Source: VRUE01 sp963728835 | GTDB taxonomy: Bacteria > Actinomycetota > Thermoleophilia > Solirubrobacterales > 70-9 | Assembly (NCBI GenBank): GCA_963728835.1 | Contig: CAVSKZ010000003.1 | Location: forward strand, 1 to 64,000 | Direction: 5' to 3' | Length of the DNA stretch: 64,000 bases | Shown: in pieces, positions 56,668 through 64,000 of the stretch | Numbering within the stretch: the first letter of the stretch is position 1 | Layout: every line of letters starts with the position of its first letter | Position numbers and translations under genes: made by a program | Notes under the pieces: generated by a model | Seen by the model: the letters and a program-made list of their open reading frames with translations, nothing else | Told to the model about the DNA's origin: nothing | Database searches by the model: none

Positions 56668-57234
56668 GTGGTGAGAACGCTCGTCATCGACAACTACGAC
56701 TCCTTCACCTACAACCTGGTCCAGTACCTGGGCGAGCTCGGTGCGGAGATCGAGGTCGTCCGCAACGACAAGGCGACGGTGGACGAGCTGCTCGAGCGCG
56801 GCGCCGACCGTCTCGTCGTCTCGCCGGGCCCCTGCACGCCCGCCGACGCCGGGATCTCGATCGAGGCGATCCGCCGCTTCGCCGAGGCCGGCACCCCTGT
56901 CCTCGGCGTCTGCCTCGGCCACCAGTCGCTGGTCGAGGCCTTCGGCGGCCGCACGGTGCAGGGCGAGCCGATCCACGGCAAGGAGGCCGAGGTGGAGCAC
57001 GACGGGCGCGCCGTCTACGCCGGCCTGCCCAGCCCCCTCCTCGCCGGCCGATACCACTCGCTCGTGGCCGACCCCGACCTGCCCGACGAGCTCGAGCTGA
57101 GCGCCAGCCTCGGCGACGTGGTGATGGGCGCGCGGCACCGCGAGCTGCCCGCCGAGGGCGTCCAGTTCCACCCCGAGTCGGTGCTGACGCCGCAGGGCAA
57201 GCACCTGCTCGCCAACTTCCTGGGGGAGAGTTGA
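56668..57234 (+). CDS. trpG: Anthranilate synthase component II (glutamine amidotransferase)
   Basis: The class I amidotransferase has its catalytic Cys in PVLGVCLGHQSLVEAFGG and the His-Glu pair in GVQFHPESVLTPQG. The N-terminus LVIDNYDSFTYNLVQYLGEL is diagnostic. It supplies ammonia to TrpE and may also serve 4-amino-4-deoxychorismate synthase. A GTG start lies four bases after the trpE stop; its own stop overlaps trpD. Confidence 0.96.
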   Translation: MVRTLVIDNYDSFTYNLVQYLGELGAEIEVVRNDKATVDELLERGADRLVVSPGPCTPADAGISIEAIRRFAEAGTPVLGVCLGHQSLVEAFGGRTVQGEPIHGKEAEVEHDGRAVYAGLPSPLLAGRYHSLVADPDLPDELELSASLGDVVMGARHRELPAEGVQFHPESVLTPQGKHLLANFLGES

Positions 57235-58262
57235 CGCCGAACGACGTCGTCACCAGGGCGATCGACGCGGTCTGCGCGGGCGACCACCTGACGTCCGACC
57301 ACGCCGCGGCCGTCCTCGCCGAGATCATGGAGGGGCGAGCGAGCGAGGTCCAGACCGCCGCCTTCCTGATCGCGCTGCGCGCCAAGGGGGAGACCGTCCC
57401 CGAGCTGGTCGGCCTGGCCCGCACGATGCGCTCGCTCGCCACCCCGGTCGCAACCTCGCGCACCGACCTCGTCGACACCGCCGGGACCGGCGGCGGGCCC
57501 TCCACCTTCAACGTCTCGACCACCGCGGCGCTGGTGGCTGCGGCGGCCGGCTGCGCGGTCGCCAAGCACGGAAACCGCTCCGCCACCAGCAAGTGCGGCT
57601 CCGCCGACCTGCTCGAGGCCCTCGGCGTCGACATCGAGCTCGAGCCCGAGCAGGTGGGCCGCTGCATCGACGAGGTCGGCTTCGGCTTCATGTTCGCGCC
57701 GCGCCACCACCGGGCGATGGCGCACGTGGTCCCGGTTCGCAAGGAGCTGGCGGTGCGGACGATCTTCAACTTCCTCGGTCCGCTGACCAACCCGGCCGGC
57801 GCCCGGCGGCAGCTGCTCGGGGTCTCCGACCGCCACTACCAGGAGACGATCGCCGAGGCCCTGGTCGGGCTCGGCAGCGAGCGGGCGATGGTCGTGACGG
57901 CCGAGGACGGGGTCGACGAGATCTCGATCTCGGCTCGCACCCGCGTGATCGAGGTTCGCGACGGCGGTACCGAGGAGCACTTCGTCGAGCCCGGCGATTT
58001 CGGTCTCGCCATGGCCGAGCTCGGCGACGTCGCGGGGGGCGCGCCCGAGGAGAACGCCGCGGCCTCCCGGGCGGTGCTCGCCGGCGGGAGCGGCCCGCGC
58101 CGCGACCTCGTCCTGCTCAACGCCGGTGCCGCGATCTACGTCGGCGGCGGGGCCGAGAGCCTCGCCGCGGGAGTCGAGGCGGCCGCGGCCACGATCGACT
58201 CGGGCGCGGGCGAGGAGATGCTGGAGCGCCTGATCACAGCGACCACGGCCCCGTCCGTCTAG
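57231..58262 (+). CDS. trpD: Anthranilate phosphoribosyltransferase
   Basis: TrpD transfers phosphoribose from PRPP to anthranilate. It has VDTAGTGGGPSTFNVSTTAA (PRPP loop), VAKHGNRSATSKCGSADLLE, FMFAPRHHRAMAHVVPVRKE and NFLGPLTNPAGARRQLLGV. At 343 residues it is full length with no frame error. A TTG start is used in a four-base overlap with trpG. Confidence 0.96.
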   Translation: MTPNDVVTRAIDAVCAGDHLTSDHAAAVLAEIMEGRASEVQTAAFLIALRAKGETVPELVGLARTMRSLATPVATSRTDLVDTAGTGGGPSTFNVSTTAALVAAAAGCAVAKHGNRSATSKCGSADLLEALGVDIELEPEQVGRCIDEVGFGFMFAPRHHRAMAHVVPVRKELAVRTIFNFLGPLTNPAGARRQLLGVSDRHYQETIAEALVGLGSERAMVVTAEDGVDEISISARTRVIEVRDGGTEEHFVEPGDFGLAMAELGDVAGGAPEENAAASRAVLAGGSGPRRDLVLLNAGAAIYVGGGAESLAAGVEAAAATIDSGAGEEMLERLITATTAPSV

Positions 58263-58282
58263 GCTTTTCCCTACCAGTGGCA

Positions 58283-59083
58283 ATGATCGAGCAGCTGATC
58301 TCGGTGGCGCGGGAAGGGGTGGAGGAGCGCCGCGCCCAGGCGTCGCAGGCGGACCTCGAATCCCGCCTGTCCGTGCGCGGTGAGGACCGCCCGTTCAACG
58401 AGGCCCTGGTGAGGCCCGGGCTCTCGCTGATCGCCGAGTTCAAGCGCCGCTCGCCCAGCGCCGGCGACATCTCCGCCTCGGCCTCCGTCCCGGCCCAGGT
58501 GGGTGCCTACGAGCGCGGCGGTGCGGCGGCGCTCTCGGTGCTCACCGACGAGCGCCACTTCGGCGGCTCGCTCGAGGACCTGCGCGCCGCCCGCGATGCG
58601 TGCGACCTGCCGATCCTGCGCAAGGACTTCATCGTCGACCCCTACCAGCTCTACGAGGCCGCGGTGAACGGGGCCGACGCGGTGCTGCTGATAGTCCGGG
58701 TTCTCGACGATCGGCGCCTGGCGGAGCTCTACGGCGAGGCCCGCGACCTGGACCTCGACTGCCTCGTCGAGGTCCACGATGCGGAGGAGCTGGAGCGCGC
58801 GCTGGACCTGGACGCCGAGGTGATCGGCATCAACAACCGCAACCTCGACCAGGGAACCGTCGACGTCGCCACCACCTACGAGCTGATGCCCGACGTGCCG
58901 GCCGGCAAGACCGTCGTCGCCGAGAGCGGCATCTCCTCCCGCGCGGAGCTGGAGGAGCTGGAGCGGGTCGGAGTCGACGCGGTGCTGATCGGGAGCGCGC
59001 TGATGAGCGCCGCCGACCCCGAGGCGAAGACGCGTGAGCTGACCGGGGCCGAAGAGGGCACTCGCGAGCACCACCTTCCCTGA
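58283..59083 (+). CDS. trpC: Indole-3-glycerol-phosphate synthase
   Basis: The 266-residue TIM barrel has LIAEFKRRSPSAGDISASAS, ALSVLTDERHFGGSLEDL, LPILRKDFIVDPYQLYEAA and IGINNRNLDQGTVDVATTY, then VAESGISSRAELEELERVG. The catalytic Lys and Glu residues lie in these blocks. The ATG at 58283 follows trpD by 20 bases. The trp cluster is interrupted after this gene by an HtrA protease gene. Confidence 0.96.
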   Translation: MIEQLISVAREGVEERRAQASQADLESRLSVRGEDRPFNEALVRPGLSLIAEFKRRSPSAGDISASASVPAQVGAYERGGAAALSVLTDERHFGGSLEDLRAARDACDLPILRKDFIVDPYQLYEAAVNGADAVLLIVRVLDDRRLAELYGEARDLDLDCLVEVHDAEELERALDLDAEVIGINNRNLDQGTVDVATTYELMPDVPAGKTVVAESGISSRAELEELERVGVDAVLIGSALMSAADPEAKTRELTGAEEGTREHHLP

Positions 59084-59164
59084 CGCCGCGCCCTGGGGGC
59101 GGTTTAGCACCCGCTTGAGCGACGTTTAGGAATCGCTGAGGATGCGGCTCTACAGTTCTCCCCG

Positions 59165-60367
<1,203 letters not shown>

Positions 60368-60398
60368 GCGCGAGCCAGCCCTCCCGTACCCTGGGGGC

Positions 60399-61034
60399 AT
60401 GCGGGTAAAGATCTGCGGGATTACGAACCTGGACGATGCGGCGGAGGCCGTGCAGCTGGGGGCTTGGGCGATTGGGCTGATTCACTACGACAAGAGTCCG
60501 CGGGCTTGTGCTCCCGGGGAAGCGGCTGCGATTGCCGCTGCGTTTCGGCGGAAGTGCGAGGTGGTGGGGGTCTTCGTCAATCCCGAGCTCGACGAAGTCG
60601 TCAAGGCGGTGGAGGACGCGGGCCTGACCATGGTGCAGCTGAACGGGGCCGAGGGGCCACAGCTCTGCTCCGAGGTGGCGCGCCGCACGGGCGTCAAGGT
60701 GATCAAGGCGATCCACGTCGCCAGCGCCGCCGAGATCCACGCCGCCGAGGCCTTCCGCACCGACTTCCACCTCTTCGACCGCCGCGGCCGCGGCCTCTGG
60801 GGCGGCACCGGGGAAAGCTTCGACTGGGGGCTGCTGCGCGCGCACCGCTCCGAGGTGCCGGCGATCGTCGCCGGCGGGCTGCGGCCCGACAACGTCGCCG
60901 AGGCGATCGCGACGACCCATCCCTACGCGGTCGACGTGGCGAGCGGGGTGGAGGCCGAGCCGGGCCGCAAGGACCACACGGCGATGGCGGCCTTCTTCGA
61001 TGCCGCCAAGGCGGCTAGCGTTCCCGCTCGATGA
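60399..61034 (+). CDS. trpF: Phosphoribosylanthranilate isomerase
   Basis: The TIM barrel begins MRVKICGITNLDDAAEAVQL with the catalytic Cys. It continues AWAIGLIHYDKSPR, VVGVFVNPELDEVVKAV, VQLNGAEGPQLC, FHLFDRRGRGLWGGTGESFD (catalytic Asp region) and IVAGGLRPDNVAEAI. Its 211 residues are normal. Its end overlaps the trpB ATG by four bases. Unlike HisA-type PriA, it is a dedicated TrpF. Confidence 0.96.
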   Translation: MRVKICGITNLDDAAEAVQLGAWAIGLIHYDKSPRACAPGEAAAIAAAFRRKCEVVGVFVNPELDEVVKAVEDAGLTMVQLNGAEGPQLCSEVARRTGVKVIKAIHVASAAEIHAAEAFRTDFHLFDRRGRGLWGGTGESFDWGLLRAHRSEVPAIVAGGLRPDNVAEAIATTHPYAVDVASGVEAEPGRKDHTAMAAFFDAAKAASVPAR

Positions 61035-62209
61035 GCACCGTTGAGGAGCGCTTTGGCCCCTACGGGGGGCGCTACGTACCGGAGACGCTGATCGCGGCGC
61101 TGGACGAGCTGGCCGCCGCCTGGGCAGCGGCGCGCGAGGATCCCGAGTTCCACGAGCGCCTGGCGGCGCTGCACCGCGACTTCATCGGCCGCCCGACGCC
61201 GCTCTACCTTGCCGCGCGCCTCTCCGAGAAGGCCGGTCGCACGGTTTACCTCAAGCGCGAGGACCTCGCCCACACCGGCGCCCACAAGATCAACAACGCG
61301 GTCGGCCAGGTCCTCCTCGCCCAGCGCATGGGCAAGCCGCGGGTGATCGCCGAGACCGGCGCCGGCCAGCACGGGGTCGCCACCGCCACCGCCTGCGCGC
61401 TGCTCGGCCTCGAGTGCGTCGTCTACATGGGCTCGGAGGACATCCGCCGCCAGCGGCCCAACGTCGAGCGGATGGGCCTGCTCGGGGCCGAGGTCGTTCC
61501 GGTCGAGGCGGGGGCGCGAACGCTGAAGGAGGCGGTCAGCGCGGCGATCCGCGACTGGGTCGCCAACGTCGAGACGACCCACTACGTGATCGGCTCGGCG
61601 GTCGGGCCGGCCCCCTTCCCGGCCCTGGTCCGCGACCTGCAGCGGGTGATCGGCGAGGAGGCGCGGGAGCAGGCCCTCGCTGCCGAGGGGACGCTGCCGG
61701 CGCGCGTGATCGCCTGCGTCGGCGGCGGCTCCAACTCGATCGGCATCTTCAAGCCCTTCGTCGACGACGCGGGGGTCGAGCTGATCGGCGTCGAGGCGGC
61801 GGGGGAGGGGCTCGACACCGTTCGCCACGGCGCCTCCCTGGGCAAGGGCAGCACCGGCGTCCTGCACGGCTCGCTCTCCTCGGTGATCGCCGACGAGGAG
61901 GGGCAGATCCTCGAGGCGCACTCGATCTCTGCGGGTCTCGACTATCCCGGCGTGGGTCCCGAGCATGCCTTCCTGCGGGACAGCGGGCGGGCCAGCTACT
62001 TCGCGGTCACCGACGCGCAGGCGCTTGCTGCTTTTTCGATGCTTTCTCGGCTGGAGGGGATCATCCCGGCGCTGGAGTCCTCACACGCGATTGCGTGGCT
62101 GCTCGAGAACCCTGGTGAAGGCGATGGCTACGACGTGCTCTGTCTCTCGGGACGGGGCGACAAGGACCTCGCTGAGGTGATCGAGCGCACAGGGGGCCCC
62201 GGGGGGTGA
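61031..62209 (+). CDS. trpB: Tryptophan synthase beta chain
   Basis: The PLP lysine is Lys86 in EDLAHTGAHKINNAVGQVLL. ETGAGQHGVATATACALLGL, ACVGGGSNSIGIFKPFVDD and DYPGVGPEHAFLRDSGRASY are also present. The frame is clean. The last residues, RTGGPGG and the stop codon, are encoded by the left arm of a long inverted repeat, so the C-terminus has probably been altered by that element. Confidence 0.97.
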   Translation: MSTVEERFGPYGGRYVPETLIAALDELAAAWAAAREDPEFHERLAALHRDFIGRPTPLYLAARLSEKAGRTVYLKREDLAHTGAHKINNAVGQVLLAQRMGKPRVIAETGAGQHGVATATACALLGLECVVYMGSEDIRRQRPNVERMGLLGAEVVPVEAGARTLKEAVSAAIRDWVANVETTHYVIGSAVGPAPFPALVRDLQRVIGEEAREQALAAEGTLPARVIACVGGGSNSIGIFKPFVDDAGVELIGVEAAGEGLDTVRHGASLGKGSTGVLHGSLSSVIADEEGQILEAHSISAGLDYPGVGPEHAFLRDSGRASYFAVTDAQALAAFSMLSRLEGIIPALESSHAIAWLLENPGEGDGYDVLCLSGRGDKDLAEVIERTGGPGG

Positions 62210-62259
62210 GTCGGCGGAGCAACAGCGGGGAGGCTCCGGCGACTCACCCCCCGGGGCCC
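62194..62259 (-). repeat. Palindromic repeat family B, copy 2 (trpB stop to trpA leader)
   Basis: A 20-bp perfect stem (62194-62213 with 62240-62259; GGGCCCCGGGGGGTGAGTCG on the left) encloses, after one G/G mismatch, the same 24-base core as in prmA but inverted (62215-62238; loop AACAGCGGGGAG). The trpB stop TGA (62207) lies in the left arm. The right arm lies 12 bases before the likely trpA start. Confidence 0.92.
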
Positions 62260-62271
62260 GGTGCGACAGCA

Positions 62272-63075
62272 TTGACTGGCTCGGAGCGCATCGCCGCGGC
62301 GTTCGATGCTGCCCGAGACGAAGGCCGGGCGGCGCTGATGCCTTACATGATGGCTGGATATCCCGATCGGGAGAGCTCTTCGGCGGTTGCAGAGGCTTAT
62401 GCCGAGTCGGCAGATTTGGTCGAGCTTGGGGTGCCTTTTTCGGATCCCCTTGCGGATGGCCCCACGATTCATGCCGCTGCGACTGCCGCTTTGAAGGCGG
62501 GAGCTTCTTTGGAGACGGCGCTGGAGATCTGCGAGGAGATCGCGGAGCGGGTTCCCGTGGTCTTTATGGTCTACGCGAACATGGTGCTGGCGCATGGTGG
62601 CGCTGCAGAGTTTGCCCGCCGCGCTCTTGCGGCGGGAGCTTGTGGGGCGATCGTGCCGGACCTGCCGCTGGAGGAAGCCGAGCCGGTGCGGACCGCGTTC
62701 GGCGATGCGGGGCTGGCGCTCGTGCCGCTCGTCGCCCCGACCACGCCGGCAGAGCGGCGCGCTCGTATCTGCGCTGCCGCGCAGGGGTTCGTCTACGTCG
62801 TCTCCACGGTGGGGACGACGGGGGAGCGCGAGGGGCTGCCGGCGGAGCTGGCCGGTCTCGTGGCCGCGACCAGGGACGAGGCAGAGGTTCCCGTCGCCGT
62901 CGGCTTCGGCATCGGCACCGCGGACCAGGCCGCCCAGGTCGGGCGCATCGCCGACGGCGTGATCGTCGGCAGCCGGCTCGTTCGCGCCGCCGGCGAGGCG
63001 GGGGGCGTCGATGCCGCGGCCGAGGCGGTCGGCTCCTTTCTGCGCGAGACGCGCGTCGCCCTGGCCAACAGCTAG
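62272..63075 (+). CDS. trpA: Tryptophan synthase alpha chain
   Basis: The protein reads ERIAAAFDAARDEGRAALMP, YMMAGYPDRESS, DLVELGVPFSDPLADGPTIH (catalytic Glu), VFMVYANMVLAHGGAAEFAR, GAIVPDLPLEEAEPVR (catalytic Asp) and GFVYVVSTVGTTGEREGLPA. I propose the TTG at 62272 as the start because the conserved protein begins there; the frame is open back to 62206 through the repeat, but those residues are not family-like. Ribosomes must initiate just after a strong hairpin. Confidence 0.95.
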   Translation: MTGSERIAAAFDAARDEGRAALMPYMMAGYPDRESSSAVAEAYAESADLVELGVPFSDPLADGPTIHAAATAALKAGASLETALEICEEIAERVPVVFMVYANMVLAHGGAAEFARRALAAGACGAIVPDLPLEEAEPVRTAFGDAGLALVPLVAPTTPAERRARICAAAQGFVYVVSTVGTTGEREGLPAELAGLVAATRDEAEVPVAVGFGIGTADQAAQVGRIADGVIVGSRLVRAAGEAGGVDAAAEAVGSFLRETRVALANS

Positions 63076-63087
63076 GATTCCGGCCGC

Positions 63088-63231
63088 ATGGGAATGGTCG
63101 TGACGCTCTTTCTGGCCCTGGCCGCGATGACGCTCTCCTACGCCTTCGGGCAGGGTGGGCCGATCGCCGGCATGGTCTTCTTCACGGTGCTGCTGATCGG
63201 CGCCGTGCTCCGCGTTTTCAAACCCACCTAG
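63088..63231 (+). CDS. Small membrane protein (47 residues)
   Basis: An ATG at 63088 opens a 47-residue frame with two hydrophobic segments (VVTLFLALAAMTLSYAF and MVFFTVLLIGAVLRVF) separated by GQGGPIAG. It is 13 bases after trpA. Both ends of the frame are sharp and the composition is that of a membrane protein, so it is probably real, although its function is unknown. Confidence 0.6.
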   Translation: MGMVVTLFLALAAMTLSYAFGQGGPIAGMVFFTVLLIGAVLRVFKPT

Positions 63232-63242
63232 CCGGCGCATAT

Positions 63243-63291
63243 CGGCGTCCTCGGTCGCTCGCGTGCAGAGCACGCCACGCTCCCTGCGTCC
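63243..63291. repeat. 49-bp dispersed repeat, copy 2
   Basis: This is the inverted copy of 40786-40834 with one difference in the hairpin loop (GCTTTGC against GCTCTGC). It again lies between two convergent genes (the small membrane protein and the methyltransferase). Confidence 0.85.
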
Positions 63292-63305
63292 ACCGATCTG
63301 CTTGG

Positions 63306-64000
63306 CTAGCGCGCCCGTACTGCGACGACCTGCAGGTACTCCGGTTCGAGCACCAGCGTCTCCGGCCCGGCGGTGTTGAACTCCTCCAGATAGCCGCGCA
63401 GGTCGGCGGTGAGCGCCTCCTCGCCGTCGGGCCCCACCCGCTCGTAGGCGACCTTGACCGGCCCGAAGTAGGTGCGGAAGAACTCGATGAAGTGGTCCGG
63501 GGAGCGGAAGGTCTGGCGGGATTTGCGCCGCTCGGTGCGCAGCTCGGCGACGCCGTCGCCGAACAGCTCGCGCAGGTGGTCCTCGGTGCCCCAGAGCGCC
63601 GGTGGCACGACGCCGGGGGGAGGCGGAGCATGCTTGGCGATCGCCTGGAACATCTTGCCGACGCCGCCGTCGGGCACCCAGTTCGCCATCCCGATCCGGC
63701 CTCCCGGCTTGCAGACGCGCAGCAGCTCGGCGGCGGCCTTCTCGTGTTCGGGCGCGAACATCGCCCCGAAGATCGAGATGACGACGTCGAACTCGGCGTC
63801 GCCGAAGGGCAGCTCGGCGGCGTCGCCCTCGACGAACTCGACGTCGAGATGCTCGGCGGCGGCGCGCTCGCGCCCGCGCTCGAGCAGGGCTGGGACGAAG
63901 TCGACCCCGACGGTGTTGCCCCACGCCCGGCGCGCTGCGGCGAGCGCGCCGTTGCCGCTGCCGCAGGCGACGTCGAGCACGCGCTCGTCGGCGATCACCC
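63306..64000 (-). CDS. Class I SAM-dependent methyltransferase, 5' end beyond the window
   Basis: Motif I VLDVACGSGNGALAAARRA, NTVGVDFVPALLERGRE, VEFVEGDAAELPFGDAEFDV, ISIFGAMFAPEHEKAAAELL and RVCKPGGRIGMANWVPDG define a UbiE-like methyltransferase. A GTG lies at 63998, but the fold usually has 30-50 residues before motif I, so the true start is probably outside the window. The acceptor is unknown. Confidence 0.85.
   Translation of the reverse strand, partial: VIADERVLDVACGSGNGALAAARRAWGNTVGVDFVPALLERGRERAAAEHLDVEFVEGDAAELPFGDAEFDVVISIFGAMFAPEHEKAAAELLRVCKPGGRIGMANWVPDGGVGKMFQAIAKHAPPPPGVVPPALWGTEDHLRELFGDGVAELRTERRKSRQTFRSPDHFIEFFRTYFGPVKVAYERVGPDGEEALTADLRGYLEEFNTAGPETLVLEPEYLQVVAVRAR

Noticed and set aside
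62128..63924. 598-codon minus-strand open frame across trpA and the methyltransferase
   Set aside because: Antisense to trpA and out of frame with the methyltransferase; it crosses the 49-bp repeat.

Overview
The window is a high-GC actinobacterial chromosome segment. The gene content suggests class Thermoleophilia, perhaps order Solirubrobacterales: a WhiG/FliA-type sigma factor, an EF-G2 paralogue, an enoyl-reductase-like saccharopine dehydrogenase homologue, a competence gene set, and many GTG/TTG starts with 4-base stop/start overlaps. This placement is an inference from family recognition; no 16S rRNA lies in the window.

Layout. 1-0.74 kb: a serine recombinase, the end of an integrated element that has cut comM. 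0.76-13 kb: backbone genes (comM remnant, dprA, thiD, ilvD, alpha/beta hydrolase, COG0212 protein, L,D-transpeptidase, Xer recombinase, whiG-type sigma, EF-G2, RNase H, VOC protein). 13.26-17.76 kb: a compact island in tRNA-Gly(GCC), bounded by an exact 45-bp duplication of the tRNA 3' half. It carries AAA+ ATPase, DUF6414-like and HEPN genes and no integrase. 17.8-26.1 kb: two divergent DUF2294/MpsC proteins, a STAS protein, a DHFR-like protein, an AI-2E-type permease, an acyl-CoA dehydrogenase, a VOC protein, a methyltransferase and an enoyl-reductase-like protein. 26.2-32.6 kb: an accessory zone after tRNA-Ala(GGC), with a transposase, small regulators, a zinc-ribbon/CbxX AAA+ ATPase, a nitrilase-family enzyme and a truncated HAD gene. 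32.6-54.5 kb: backbone genes (leuS, comEA-comEC, holA, rpsT, murJ, lepA, a MaoC pair, hrcA-dnaJ-prmA, murI, yqeY-phoH-ybeY-era). 54.5-63.1 kb: hisI/hisE and a complete trp set, E-G-D-C, then an HtrA protease, then F-B-A.

Many conserved genes at 0.7-12 kb and 46-56 kb are broken by single-base indels that preserve the protein when the frame is switched. Each frame on its own ends wrongly, so these look like assembly or sequencing errors rather than pseudogenes. Intervening stretches are clean. Coordinates for these genes span all the fragments.

The least expected structure is a set of long perfect or near-perfect inverted repeats concentrated between 38 and 62 kb. Several lie in frame inside conserved genes (comEC, a membrane protein gene, prmA) and one spans the trpB stop codon. 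At least two families are visible. One has conserved ends and covarying interior stems (three copies within 4 kb). The other has an identical 24-base core inside unrelated but self-complementary arms (prmA and trpB/trpA). The second main candidate for an undescribed system is the AAA+/DUF6414/HEPN cassette in tRNA-Gly.
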